DNA from: an uncultured Marvinbryantia sp.
Lineage (GTDB): Bacteria; Bacillota; Clostridia; Lachnospirales; Lachnospiraceae
Reading direction: 5' to 3'
DNA length: 51,995 bases
Assembly (NCBI GenBank): GCA_934394985.1
Contig: CAKRRF010000018.1
Span: 1 to 51,995 of the forward strand
Under the pieces are notes generated by a model. That model had not been told where the DNA came from. It made no database searches and saw only the letters and a list, made by a program, of their open reading frames with translations. Shown one piece after another: positions 18,061-27,249 of this stretch. Each line of letters begins with the position of its first letter. Position 1 is the first letter of the stretch. The position numbers and the translations under genes are program-made.

Positions 18061-19005
18061 ATGGTAAAAGTAGATTTGATTACCGGATTTCTGGGATCCG
18101 GGAAAACTACATTTCTGAAAAAATATGCAAGATATTTATTGGATGCAGGAGAGAATATCTGTATTCTGGAAAATGATTTCGGAGCAGTGAATGTAGATAT
18201 GATGTTGCTGCAGGATCTTATGGGAGAGAAATGTGAATTGGAAATGGTAGCCGGAGGCTGTGATGAAGAATGTCACAGAAGACGATTGAAAACAAAGCTG
18301 ATTTCCATGGGGATGTGTGGATATGACAGAGTACTGGTGGAGCCATCCGGAATCTTTGATGTGGACGAATTTTTTGATATTCTCAGAGAGGAACCATTGG
18401 ATCGCTGGTATGAGATTGGCTCAGTATTTACAATTGCAGATGCCGGACTGGATCTGAATTTATCGAAAAGCTCTAGATATATGCTGGCACAGCAGCTTTC
18501 CTGTGCGGGAAAGGTGATCATGAGCAGGACACAGTGTGTCAGTGAAGAACGAGAGCATACTACAGAAATATTCCTTCAGAATGTTTTGAAAGAGTTTCAG
18601 TGCACGCGGAATCTGCAAACAGATATCTGGAGAAAAGACTGGGAAACGATCAGCCAGAAGGATTTTTCTCTGCTGTCCCAAAGCGGATACCGCACTGATC
18701 ACTGTGCAAAGTTCTGGATGGATCAACAGGAAGCATATTCTTCCGTATATTATATGAATCTGGCGATACAGCCGAAAGAACTGCAAAAAGCAGCAAAAGA
18801 GATGATGGAGGATGAGGAATGCGGAAAAGTGTTCCGAATAAAAGGCTTCCTCAAGGACGAGAATGCACACTGGATGGAGTGTAATATTACGCATGATCAG
18901 ATGTCGCTGAATCCCATTAAACATGGTCAGGAAGTATTGATTGTGATTGGAGAAGCATTGAATCAGGAGAAAATAGATCAGTATCTGGAGAGCACGCATT
19001 CCTGA
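18061..19005 (+). CDS. CobW/COG0523-family GTP-binding protein
   Basis: 314 aa. P-loop GFLGSGKTT (9-17), ENDFGAVNVD after the first strands, EPSGIFD (switch-like motif of the family), and a C-terminal CobW_C-like domain (FRIKGFLKDENAHWMECNIT). The family's CxCC metal motif is absent; a GGCDEECHRRR segment occupies its place. COG0523 members are metallochaperones or cobalamin/zinc-linked GTPases. It starts 25 nt after the pckA terminator and has no clear promoter of its own. Confidence 0.8.
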   Translation: MVKVDLITGFLGSGKTTFLKKYARYLLDAGENICILENDFGAVNVDMMLLQDLMGEKCELEMVAGGCDEECHRRRLKTKLISMGMCGYDRVLVEPSGIFDVDEFFDILREEPLDRWYEIGSVFTIADAGLDLNLSKSSRYMLAQQLSCAGKVIMSRTQCVSEEREHTTEIFLQNVLKEFQCTRNLQTDIWRKDWETISQKDFSLLSQSGYRTDHCAKFWMDQQEAYSSVYYMNLAIQPKELQKAAKEMMEDEECGKVFRIKGFLKDENAHWMECNITHDQMSLNPIKHGQEVLIVIGEALNQEKIDQYLESTHS

Positions 19006-19017
19006 AAAAATAAAGAA

Positions 19018-19097
19018 AAAGATGCCAGAGTCATCGTTCTTAAGACCACTTTTATACCGATACACTGTGGTTTCTGACGGTTGACTCTGGCATCTTT
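19018..19097. terminator. convergent terminator with structured loop
   Basis: A 16-bp perfect stem AAAGATGCCAGAGTCA (19018-19033) pairs with 19082-19097. The 48-nt loop holds a second stem (ACCAC/GTGGT). It separates the COG0523 gene from galK. The A-run at left serves the minus strand. Confidence 0.75.
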
Positions 19098-19120
19098 AAA
19101 ATAATGATGTCAGGAAGTGA

Positions 19121-20293
19121 TTATAATTTTCTTGCGCCATCTCCGATATCTACAATATAGAAATCGGCATCGATGCCAGTCTGCTTTTTGTATGCCGGTC
19201 TGATGGTTTCAATAAAGGCATCTACGGCATCATTTTTTACGATGCTGACAGTACATCCGCCAAATCCGCCTCCGGTGATACGGGAACCGATAACACCAGG
19301 AATCTGCCATGCAAGTTCGGCAAGAATATCGGTTTCTTTACAGGAGACTTCATAATCGTCTCGAAGAGATACATGAGATGCATTCATCAGTTTTCCGAAT
19401 TCATCGATACGATTCTCTTTCAGAGCTTTAACAGCCTGGATCGTACGCTGATTTTCATAAACAGCATGTCTGGCACGACGCTGGCAGATTGGATCAGAGA
19501 TATGAATCTTCAGTTTTTCAAACTGTTCTTCTGTCAGATCACCCAGAGATACAATATCAGCAACTGTCTGAAGCTCTTTCAAAGCTGTTTCACATTCTCT
19601 TCTTCTGTCATTATAAGCGGAGCCTACCAGACTGTGTTTTACATTGCTGTTGGTAATAACAATTTTGGCATCGGCCAGCTTCACTGGTGCATATTCATAA
19701 TCTAGAGAGTTGGTATCCAGGAAAATGGCACAGTCTTTTTTTCCCATGGCACTGGCAAACTGATCCATGATACCACAGTTGCAGCCATTAAAATTATTTT
19801 CGGAATACTGACCGATAAGAGCCAGATCCTGATTAGTGAAATCAAATCCAAATGTTTCGCGCAGCATCAGTCCTGTGAGTACTTCTAAAGATGCGGAAGA
19901 GGAAAGACCGGAACCGGCCGGGATATCCCCATAGATTAAGATGTCTGCTCCTGCAGGCATTGGACAGCCACGTTTGGCAAAGGTCCACATGACACCCTTC
20001 GGATAGTTTGTCCAGCCAGCCTGATCGGAAGGTGTCAGATCATTCAGAGAAGATTCAATGACTCCGGCTTTGGAAAAATTCATAGAATAAAAACGTAATG
20101 TGCGGTCTTCTCTTGGACGAATCATACCATAGGTACCAAGAGTCAGTGCGCATGGGAATACATGCCCTCCGTTATAGTCTGTATGTTCTCCGATCAGATT
20201 CACACGTCCCGGTGCAAAATAAACCGGAAGATCTTCATTTGTATGATACAGCTTCTGAAAGGTTTCTTTCATTTCAGCAATTGAAAAATTCAT
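19121..20293 (-). CDS. galK: galactokinase
   Basis: 390 aa from ATG 20293 (GGGGGA upstream); the frame is open to 20377 but without RBS. GHMP kinase motifs: signature GRVNLIGEHTDYNGG, P-loop-like GDIPAGSGLSSSASLE, and GGGFGGCTVSIV near the C-terminus. It phosphorylates galactose to galactose-1-phosphate, first step of the Leloir pathway. It stands alone here; galT, galE and a sugar transporter are not in the window. Confidence 0.95.
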   Translation of the reverse strand: MNFSIAEMKETFQKLYHTNEDLPVYFAPGRVNLIGEHTDYNGGHVFPCALTLGTYGMIRPREDRTLRFYSMNFSKAGVIESSLNDLTPSDQAGWTNYPKGVMWTFAKRGCPMPAGADILIYGDIPAGSGLSSSASLEVLTGLMLRETFGFDFTNQDLALIGQYSENNFNGCNCGIMDQFASAMGKKDCAIFLDTNSLDYEYAPVKLADAKIVITNSNVKHSLVGSAYNDRRRECETALKELQTVADIVSLGDLTEEQFEKLKIHISDPICQRRARHAVYENQRTIQAVKALKENRIDEFGKLMNASHVSLRDDYEVSCKETDILAELAWQIPGVIGSRITGGGFGGCTVSIVKNDAVDAFIETIRPAYKKQTGIDADFYIVDIGDGARKL

Positions 20294-20530
20294 CTTATTT
20301 TTCCCCCTGTTGTGAAGTAATGGATTACAATTATTTTTATTAAAGAATGTGTGTGTAATTTTCTCATAACACAACATAGTTATTATAACTGGTAATTGTT
20401 GAAAATGCTATATTTATATTGCAAGAAATTCTATTTTCATGTATCATTCAGATAAGGTTATTGTTTTTATCATAACGGATAATCTGACATGGAACAGAAA
20501 AGAAAGTGCAATGCAACAGGAGGAAGGAAT

Positions 20531-22189
20531 ATGGGTAAATTAAAAAAATGGCTTGGAAGAACTGTAGTAGCTGCTACCGTAGGTGTAGTATCTTTACAGG
20601 CATCTGCAAGTGCAGAACCACTGGATGACCTGAATGCCATTCTGGAAAAACAGCAGCAGACAGAGACTCCGTCACCGATCAGTGAGATGCTTGACTGGGA
20701 TGCGATCACAGAAGCAATGAAGGAAGGCGGCGCACAGGTGACAACGAACCTGACCGTTCCGGGAGATTTGCTGACCGGCATGGGACTGCCGGAGCAGCTG
20801 GAGGGGGATCTTGGCCTGACGACTGATACAACGATAGATCTGAAGGATAAGCAGTGGCTGTTTAAACTGGCAGCAGCAGTGAACTCAGAGGATATTGCCA
20901 GCCTGTCTTTATATGGAGATGAGAATCAGCTTGCGCTGACAGTACCTGAATTTTTATCCAGGACAGTAGGACTGAAGGCAGGAAGTCTGCTGGATCAGTA
21001 TAGTGGGTCAGTATGGGAGCAGATGCTTGGAGAACTGCCTTTATCAGAAGATATTGATATGAAATTTTTCCCGGAAGGCACAGAATCTGCAACAGATGCT
21101 GCCGGTATGATCGGCAATATTAAGAAAATTCTGGAAAATGCAACAGAGTCTGCTAAAAATGCCATGAGTGTGGAAACCAGGGAAGATGCAGAGTATCCTG
21201 GAGTTACATTCTATGACGCTACTTATGAAACAGAAAGCATCATGGCGATTTATAAAGATCTTTTGACAGAGCTTACTTCTGTGCTAACTACTACCGGTAT
21301 GTCAGACGTGGAAGATTTTAACCAGACCATGGAAGAGGCACTGGAGCAGAGTGCGGCATTGCTGGGTGATCAGTTTACCATAACCTATTGGGTAGAAAAT
21401 GATCAGATAACCAAGATGTCCATGACACTGAAGATGGATGAAAGCAAGCTGGAGCAGACAGATACCACATCAGATCTGTATACAGATGCAGAAGCTGAGT
21501 CCGAAGAAGTAACGACAGCAACAGAAGAACAGGAACCATCGGTTATGATTCTTGATATGCTGTATGCCTTTACGGATCCATCCAATATGGCAGCAGGATT
21601 TGATATGGATATGGATATTTACGAAGAAGGCAATGAAGAGGATGTCATGCATCTGGCTTACGCTTTTGCAAATGATACCACAGACACTGCCATGGATATG
21701 AAGGTTCATATGAAGCTCTCTGATAAAGAAGAAACATATATGGATTCAGAGATTTTCACAATGAACTTTGATGCGCAGACAGGAGAAATGGATGTAAATA
21801 TTGCTGTTCCGGATGAAGAGAGTGGTTCAGAAGTAGGTGTGGCACTGAAAAGTACCTTTGAAAATGTGACAAAAGGAAAAGGCTTTACCTGGACACTGAA
21901 TCAGGTGACGGTATCAGCAGATGGTATGGAAATGCCGATTTTAAGCGGATACGTGATGATCAATTCTGAATATGAAAAGATTGAAACTCCGGCAGAAGTA
22001 GATATGCTGGCAGATATGGATACCACAGATGTGATGGGTATCATGATGGAACTGCAGACGAATGCAGAAAGCTGGATGGAAAAATGGGGACTGGCCGAAG
22101 AGGAAACAGACGAAGATGATATTACAACGCTTCCGGAAACAGACGAAGAGATGCCGGTTGTGACAGATACAGAAACTGAAACAGAATAA
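20531..22189 (+). CDS. secreted protein of unknown function, LolA/LppX-like pattern
   Basis: 552 aa. ATG 20531 is chosen because AGGAGGAAGG precedes it and it begins a classical signal peptide (KLKKWLGRTVVAATVG, cut near SASA-EP). No Cys lipobox. The mature part alternates amphipathic strands with an acidic inserted loop (about 315-345) and ends in an acidic Glu/Asp/Thr tail. The repeated pattern of long strands (KMSMTLKMDESKLE, GEMDVNIAVPDEES) recalls LolA/LppX or DUF6612-type lipid-binding folds; this is a guess from appearance. Confidence 0.6.
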   Translation: MGKLKKWLGRTVVAATVGVVSLQASASAEPLDDLNAILEKQQQTETPSPISEMLDWDAITEAMKEGGAQVTTNLTVPGDLLTGMGLPEQLEGDLGLTTDTTIDLKDKQWLFKLAAAVNSEDIASLSLYGDENQLALTVPEFLSRTVGLKAGSLLDQYSGSVWEQMLGELPLSEDIDMKFFPEGTESATDAAGMIGNIKKILENATESAKNAMSVETREDAEYPGVTFYDATYETESIMAIYKDLLTELTSVLTTTGMSDVEDFNQTMEEALEQSAALLGDQFTITYWVENDQITKMSMTLKMDESKLEQTDTTSDLYTDAEAESEEVTTATEEQEPSVMILDMLYAFTDPSNMAAGFDMDMDIYEEGNEEDVMHLAYAFANDTTDTAMDMKVHMKLSDKEETYMDSEIFTMNFDAQTGEMDVNIAVPDEESGSEVGVALKSTFENVTKGKGFTWTLNQVTVSADGMEMPILSGYVMINSEYEKIETPAEVDMLADMDTTDVMGIMMELQTNAESWMEKWGLAEEETDEDDITTLPETDEEMPVVTDTETETE

Positions 22190-22202
22190 AGAGTGGGGAT
22201 AG

Positions 22203-22256
22203 ACGGTTCAGGATTCATTTACAGCAAGAGTCAGATGGATGCTGAACCGTTTTGAG
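22203..22256 (+). terminator. hairpin terminator or attenuator
   Basis: A stem of about 16 bp with two mismatches, ACGGTTCAGGATTCAT (22203-22218) with 22235-22250, followed by only four T. It lies between the secreted protein and the antiporter, so read-through is possible. Confidence 0.6.
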
Positions 22257-22285
22257 AGAAGAGAGAGAAAGTGAGTGTATAGTAT

Positions 22286-23824
22286 ATGGAAGGATCAATT
22301 TTTATCGGAACAGCCTGGGCCCTGTTGCCGCCATTGTTGGCAATTGTTCTGGCACTGGTGACAAAAGAAGTATATAGTTCCCTGTTTTTAGGAGTGGCAC
22401 TGGGGGCACTGCTTTGTACAGGCTTTCATCCATGGAATGCCTTTGTCACATTTTTTGATGTTATGAAAAACAGCATGAATCTGAACATTCTGATCTTTGA
22501 TGTATTGCTGGGAATGATTATTGTACTGATGTCAAAGTCAGGAGGTTCAGCGGCCTATGGTAACTGGGCCGGAAAACATATCAGATCCAGAAAAACAGCT
22601 ATGCTGGCTACAACTGGTCTGGGTGTACTGATTTTTGTAGATGATTATTTTAACTGTCTGACGGTAGGTTCTGTAATGCGGCCGGTTACAGACCGTTTTA
22701 AGATATCAAGAGCGAAGCTGGCTTATATTATTGATGCAACGGCAGCACCGATCTGTATTATTGCTCCGGTTTCCAGCTGGGCGGCAGCGGTCAATTCTTA
22801 TGTGCCTGCAGATGCGGGAATTACCGGATTCCAGTTATTTTTAAGAACAATTCCGTATAATCTGTATGCGATTCTGACGCTGATCATGGTGCTTTATGTC
22901 TGTGCGACCGGATTTGATTTTGGTCTCATGAAAAAACATGAAGAAAATGCAAAAAAGGGAGATCTGTTTACCAGTGGAGCAGAAGAATTTGAAAATGTAA
23001 AGACAGAGGAGATCTGTCCAAATGGTAAAGTATACGATCTGATACTGCCGGTACTGGTACTGATTGTATCAGCCATCGGTTCGATGGTGTACACCGGCTT
23101 TCTGGGTGGCGCCACAGATGTGGTATCTGCTTTTGCAGGGTGTGATGCAGAAACCAGTCTGATTTTTGCAACGATGGTTACGATCTTCTTTATGCTGATC
23201 CTGTATCTGCCAAGAAAGGTAGTGACTTTCAAGGGCTTTATGGACAGCTTTGTGGAAGGATTCCGTCTGATGATTCCGGCAGTGGCTATTCTGATTTTTG
23301 CATGGTCATTAAAAGGGGTCAGTGATACACTTGGTCTGGCTGAATTTGTGGGAGGTGTGGTAGGATCACATACTTCAGCAGGTGTGATTATTCCGGCGGT
23401 AATGTTTATGGTAGGAGTGTTCCTGGCATTTTCCACCGGAACCAGTTGGGGTACGTTTGCCATCCTGGTTCCTATTGTGGTTGCCATGTTCCCGGAGGCA
23501 AAGCAGCTGGAAATGATGATTATTTCGGTATCTGCAGTTCTGGCAGGCGCGGTATGTGGAGACCATGTTTCTCCGATTTCAGATACTACGGTTATGTCTT
23601 CGGCAGGAGCACAGAGCAATCATATCAATCACGTATCTACGCAGATGCAGTATGCGGCTGTGGTGGCAGTAGTCTGTGTGATCGGATATGTCGTTGCCGG
23701 ATTTGTCAGAATCTGGTGGATTACACTGGGCGTCAGTGCTGCCATGCTGCTGATGGTTCTTACTTTTATGAGAAAATATAATAACGATGGAGAACATGCA
23801 GGAAATGAAAAAGAAACTGATTAA
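22286..23824 (+). CDS. NhaC-family Na+/H+ antiporter-like transporter
   Basis: 512 aa with about 11-13 hydrophobic helices. GLGVLIFVDDYFNCLTVGSV (helix with paired Asp) and the TGTSWGTFAIL and GDHVSPISDTTVMSS motifs are characteristic of the NhaC/MleN superfamily. Substrate may be Na+/H+ or a malate/lactate-type exchange. The 3' end overlaps the next gene by 38 nt in a different frame. Confidence 0.88.
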   Translation: MEGSIFIGTAWALLPPLLAIVLALVTKEVYSSLFLGVALGALLCTGFHPWNAFVTFFDVMKNSMNLNILIFDVLLGMIIVLMSKSGGSAAYGNWAGKHIRSRKTAMLATTGLGVLIFVDDYFNCLTVGSVMRPVTDRFKISRAKLAYIIDATAAPICIIAPVSSWAAAVNSYVPADAGITGFQLFLRTIPYNLYAILTLIMVLYVCATGFDFGLMKKHEENAKKGDLFTSGAEEFENVKTEEICPNGKVYDLILPVLVLIVSAIGSMVYTGFLGGATDVVSAFAGCDAETSLIFATMVTIFFMLILYLPRKVVTFKGFMDSFVEGFRLMIPAVAILIFAWSLKGVSDTLGLAEFVGGVVGSHTSAGVIIPAVMFMVGVFLAFSTGTSWGTFAILVPIVVAMFPEAKQLEMMIISVSAVLAGAVCGDHVSPISDTTVMSSAGAQSNHINHVSTQMQYAAVVAVVCVIGYVVAGFVRIWWITLGVSAAMLLMVLTFMRKYNNDGEHAGNEKETD

Positions 23825-24458
23825 TGTGCCATACATCAGTCAGAGTCCGGTTTATCCGACGGGGTGCGAAAGCGTCTCGTCGGTTATGCTGTTACGGTAT
23901 CTGGGATACGATATTACAGTGGATGAATGGATTGAAAACTATCTGGAGCGGCAGGAATTTGAAAACAGAAACGGAACCATCTATGGAGGAGATCCATGGA
24001 AAGTATTTTGCGGGAATCCATACCGGGAGGATGGAATGGGCTGTTATGCACCGGTGATCTGCCAGACACTGGATAAGGTTTTTGAAAAAGAAAAGCGATT
24101 TCGGGCAGTAGATGAAACGGGACGTTCTATGGAATATCTGATACAGAATTATGTTGATAAAGGAATACCGGTAGTATTTTGGGCCTGTATCGATATGAAA
24201 AAACCGATAGTCGGACCAGACTGGCATCTGACTGCGCAGCCGGAAAAGATCTTTACCTGGATTTCCAACGAACACTGCATGCTGTTGACAGGGTATGATG
24301 AAGATGGGTATTATTTCCATGATCCATATGAAAATCATGGTGTGATACATTATGAAAAGGAGCTGGTACGGCAGCGTCATGAAGCGCAGTATGCCATGGC
24401 TGTAGGTGTGAAAAACGTACAAAAACAGGGGAAATTTACAGCAAACACTTCTAATTGA
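23787..24458 (+). CDS. C39-like cysteine peptidase domain protein
   Basis: Up to 223 aa. Starts at 23787, 23796 or 23805 are possible; all lie within the antiporter gene, so translation is coupled. Peptidase_C39_2 pattern: VPYISQSPVYPTGCESVSS with catalytic Cys at about 27, His in NEHCMLLTGY (about 162) and Asp in YYFHDPY (about 178). No signal peptide, so the protein is probably cytosolic, unlike most secreted C39_2 proteins. Function unknown; no bacteriocin gene is nearby. Confidence 0.75.
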   Translation: MENMQEMKKKLINVPYISQSPVYPTGCESVSSVMLLRYLGYDITVDEWIENYLERQEFENRNGTIYGGDPWKVFCGNPYREDGMGCYAPVICQTLDKVFEKEKRFRAVDETGRSMEYLIQNYVDKGIPVVFWACIDMKKPIVGPDWHLTAQPEKIFTWISNEHCMLLTGYDEDGYYFHDPYENHGVIHYEKELVRQRHEAQYAMAVGVKNVQKQGKFTANTSN

Positions 24459-24483
24459 CCAAATAATACTTACCTACTATAAT
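24455..24483 (+). promoter_or_regulatory. strong uraA-upp promoter
   Basis: TTGACC (24455-24460), exact 17-nt spacer, TATAAT (24478-24483). The -35 overlaps the stop codon of the peptidase gene. The leader is only about 40 nt, too short for a PyrR attenuator. Confidence 0.85.
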
Positions 24484-24530
24484 AGGGAAGAGAAAAATTT
24501 GTCATTTTATAAAGGAAAGAGGAGATTATT

Positions 24531-25916
24531 ATGAACGATCGAAATGATGCAATACGTGATGTCTCGAAGCTTGGACTTCCGAAGACGCTTCTGCTGGGAT
24601 TGCAGCACATGTTTGCCATGTTTGGAGCAACGATCCTGGTACCGATTCTGGTAAACCATTATTTTGAAGGTGAGGGACTTTCGATTCAGGTTACCCTGTT
24701 TTGTGCCGGTCTTGGAACATTGTTTTTCCATTGCTGTACCAAATTAAAAGTACCTGCATTTCTGGGATCATCATTTGCCTTTCTTGGTGGATTCTACACA
24801 GTTTCACAGTTAAATACCGGGATTTTTGCTGACATGACGATGGGAGAAAAACTGCCGTATGCCTGTGGCGGAATCGTAGTGGCAGGACTGTTATATCTGG
24901 TACTGGCACTGGTTGTAAAGCTGGTGGGTGTGAAAAGGGTAATGTATTTCCTTCCGCCGATAGTGACAGGTCCGATTATTATCTGTATTGGACTGAGTCT
25001 GGCACCTTCCGCTATCAGTAACGCATCGTCCAACTGGTTACTGGCATTTACTGCGCTGGCTGTAGTCATTATTTTTAATATCTGGGGCAAAGGAATGTGG
25101 AAGATCATTCCGATTTTGATGGGTGTCCTGATTTCTTACGGTCTGGCACTGATTTTAAATGCACTGGGTATGACAAATGCAGATGGCAGTGCAATTCTGG
25201 ATTTTTCAAAGGCAGCATCTGCCGGTGTGGTAGGCTTGCCACCATTCCAGATCTGCAAGTTTCACCTGACTCCGATTCTGATTATGGCACCAATCGCACT
25301 GGCATCAATGATGGAGCATATTGGAGATATCAGCGCCATTTCTGCTACAGTGGGAGAGAATTTTATTGAAGATCCGGGACTTCACCGTACACTGGTGGGG
25401 GACGGACTGGCTACCTCTCTTTCTGCATTGATTGGTGGTCCTGCCAATACAACTTACGGAGAAAATACCGGAGTATTGGAACTGAGCCATGTATATGACC
25501 CGAAGGTGATCCGTCTTGCAGCGATCTATGCCGTGATCCTGAGTCTGATTCCGAAAGTGGCAGAGATCATTGGTGCTATGCCATCTGCCATCGTAGGTGG
25601 TGTCAGCTTTATTCTGTATGGTATGATTTCTGCTATTGGAGTACGTAATATTGTGGAAAATAAAGTTGATTTTACGAAATCCAGAAATCTGATCATTGCG
25701 GCAGTGATTCTGGTATGCGGACTGGGATTTTCTGACGGACTGACCTTTCATGTGCTGGGAACCGATGTGACTTTGACCAGTCTTGCAATTGCAGCGATTG
25801 CAGGGATTCTGTTAAATGCCATTCTTCCTGGAAATGATTACGAATTCGGAAAGAATGCAACCGGAGATATCAGCAGAGGTCTGGGTATTAATCCGCAGAA
25901 CTCAGATATAAAATAA
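24531..25916 (+). CDS. uraA: uracil/xanthine permease family (uracil permease)
   Basis: 461 aa, NCS2 family with about 14 TM segments. Seen: [19 protein letters not shown] at the N-terminus, the substrate-site helix [15 protein letters not shown], and [18 protein letters not shown]. The upp gene starts 26 nt later, which supports uracil as substrate: uptake followed by conversion to UMP. RBS AAAGAGGAG. Confidence 0.94.
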   Translation: MNDRNDAIRDVSKLGLPKTLLLGLQHMFAMFGATILVPILVNHYFEGEGLSIQVTLFCAGLGTLFFHCCTKLKVPAFLGSSFAFLGGFYTVSQLNTGIFADMTMGEKLPYACGGIVVAGLLYLVLALVVKLVGVKRVMYFLPPIVTGPIIICIGLSLAPSAISNASSNWLLAFTALAVVIIFNIWGKGMWKIIPILMGVLISYGLALILNALGMTNADGSAILDFSKAASAGVVGLPPFQICKFHLTPILIMAPIALASMMEHIGDISAISATVGENFIEDPGLHRTLVGDGLATSLSALIGGPANTTYGENTGVLELSHVYDPKVIRLAAIYAVILSLIPKVAEIIGAMPSAIVGGVSFILYGMISAIGVRNIVENKVDFTKSRNLIIAAVILVCGLGFSDGLTFHVLGTDVTLTSLAIAAIAGILLNAILPGNDYEFGKNATGDISRGLGINPQNSDIK

Positions 25917-25942
25917 TGAGCACACATATTTGGAGGAAAACT

Positions 25943-26572
25943 ATGAGTAATGTATTTGAAATGACACATCCACTGATTCAGCACAAAATCACCAGACTGC
26001 GTGACAAGAATACCGGAACAGCAGAATTCAGCGCTCTGGTAGAAGAGATTGCCATGCTGATGGGTTATGAAGCATTAAAAGACCTTCCACTGGAGGATGT
26101 TGAGATTGAAACACCGATTGAGACCTGTATGTCTCCTGTCATTGCCGGAAAGAAGCTGGCGATTGTTCCGATTCTGCGTGCGGGACTTGGAATGGTAAGC
26201 GGTGTACAGGCACTGGTGCCGACTGCAAAAATCGGACATATCGGTCTGTATCGTGACGAAGTAACACATATTCCTCATGAATATTACTGTAAGCTTCCGG
26301 ATCCGATCTCCGAACGTCTGATTGTAGTGACAGATCCGATGCTGGCTACTGGAGGTTCTGCTATTTCAGCAGTTGATTTTATCAAACAGCATGGTGGAAA
26401 GAAGATTAAATTTATGGCGATTATTGCTGCACCGGAAGGCCTGAAGAAGCTTCAGGAAGCACATCCGGATATTCAGATTTATGTTGGCCATATTGACCGC
26501 GAACTGAATGAGAATGCATATATCTGTCCGGGCCTTGGTGATGCGGGTGACCGTATTTTCGGTACCAAATAA
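25943..26572 (+). CDS. upp: uracil phosphoribosyltransferase
   Basis: 209 aa from ATG 25943 (TTGGAGGAAA upstream). Makes UMP from uracil and PRPP. Seen: [17 protein letters not shown] at the N-terminus, PILRAGLGM, and the PRPP loop [14 protein letters not shown]-terminal uracil-binding segment ends [13 protein letters not shown]. Second gene of the uracil salvage operon. Confidence 0.97.
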   Translation: MSNVFEMTHPLIQHKITRLRDKNTGTAEFSALVEEIAMLMGYEALKDLPLEDVEIETPIETCMSPVIAGKKLAIVPILRAGLGMVSGVQALVPTAKIGHIGLYRDEVTHIPHEYYCKLPDPISERLIVVTDPMLATGGSAISAVDFIKQHGGKKIKFMAIIAAPEGLKKLQEAHPDIQIYVGHIDRELNENAYICPGLGDAGDRIFGTK

Positions 26573-26590
26573 ATAACTGGGGGATAGATT

Positions 26591-27235
26591 ATGCCAGAAA
26601 CAATCGATCTGACTTTTGTACTGGAAATGGTAGGAACCGTCGCATTTGCCCTTTCCGGTGCCATGATTGCCATACAGAAAAGACTGGATCTGCTTGGTAT
26701 TCTTGTACTGGGAATTACCACTGCAGTTGGGGGCGGTATGATACGTGACCTGATCATTGGGGTACATCCGCCAATGATGTTCGTGAGACCGGTATATGTC
26801 ATAGTATCTATGATTTCGATCCTGATTCTTTTCCTGATTATCAAAGTCAATCATTCTTCACCCAAATTTCTGGAATCAGCTTTATATGAAAACCTCTTTA
26901 ACCTGATGGATGCCATTGGGTTGGGGGTTTTTACCGTTGTAGGAGTAAATTCTGTGATGAATAACGATATGAATCATATGCTGTTTCTGAAGATTTTTCT
27001 GGGTGTTATTACCGGTGTGGGCGGCGGTCTGCTGCGTGATGTGATGGCAAATGAGACACCGGGAATTTTGCGTAAGCATGTATATGCCTGTGCATCTATT
27101 GCAGGGGCAATCAGCTATATTATTTTATATGACTGTCTGCATTCCGGAGCATCCATGATACTTTCTGTTATTCTGGTGGTGGTAATCCGGGTGCTGGCCA
27201 AATATTATGAATGGAACCTGCCAAAGGCACTTTAA
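26591..27235 (+). CDS. TRIC-type (UPF0126) membrane protein
   Basis: 214 aa with about 7 TM helices arranged as two glycine-rich repeats: ALSGAMIAIQKRLDLLGILV with TAVGGGMIRDLI, and VVGVNSV-like second half with GVGGGLLRDVMANETPGIL. UPF0126 proteins are prokaryotic homologues of trimeric intracellular cation channels; a glycine transport role (YicG-like) is also reported for relatives. Lies 18 nt after upp and 14 nt before the MATE gene. Confidence 0.88.
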   Translation: MPETIDLTFVLEMVGTVAFALSGAMIAIQKRLDLLGILVLGITTAVGGGMIRDLIIGVHPPMMFVRPVYVIVSMISILILFLIIKVNHSSPKFLESALYENLFNLMDAIGLGVFTVVGVNSVMNNDMNHMLFLKIFLGVITGVGGGLLRDVMANETPGILRKHVYACASIAGAISYIILYDCLHSGASMILSVILVVVIRVLAKYYEWNLPKAL

Positions 27236-27249
27236 AGAGGAAATTGTGT

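Noticed and set aside
21901..22218. Ser/Val-rich minus-strand ORF opposite the secreted protein
   Set aside because: A shadow of an acidic coding strand; no RBS, and the plus-strand gene has a signal peptide and a good RBS.
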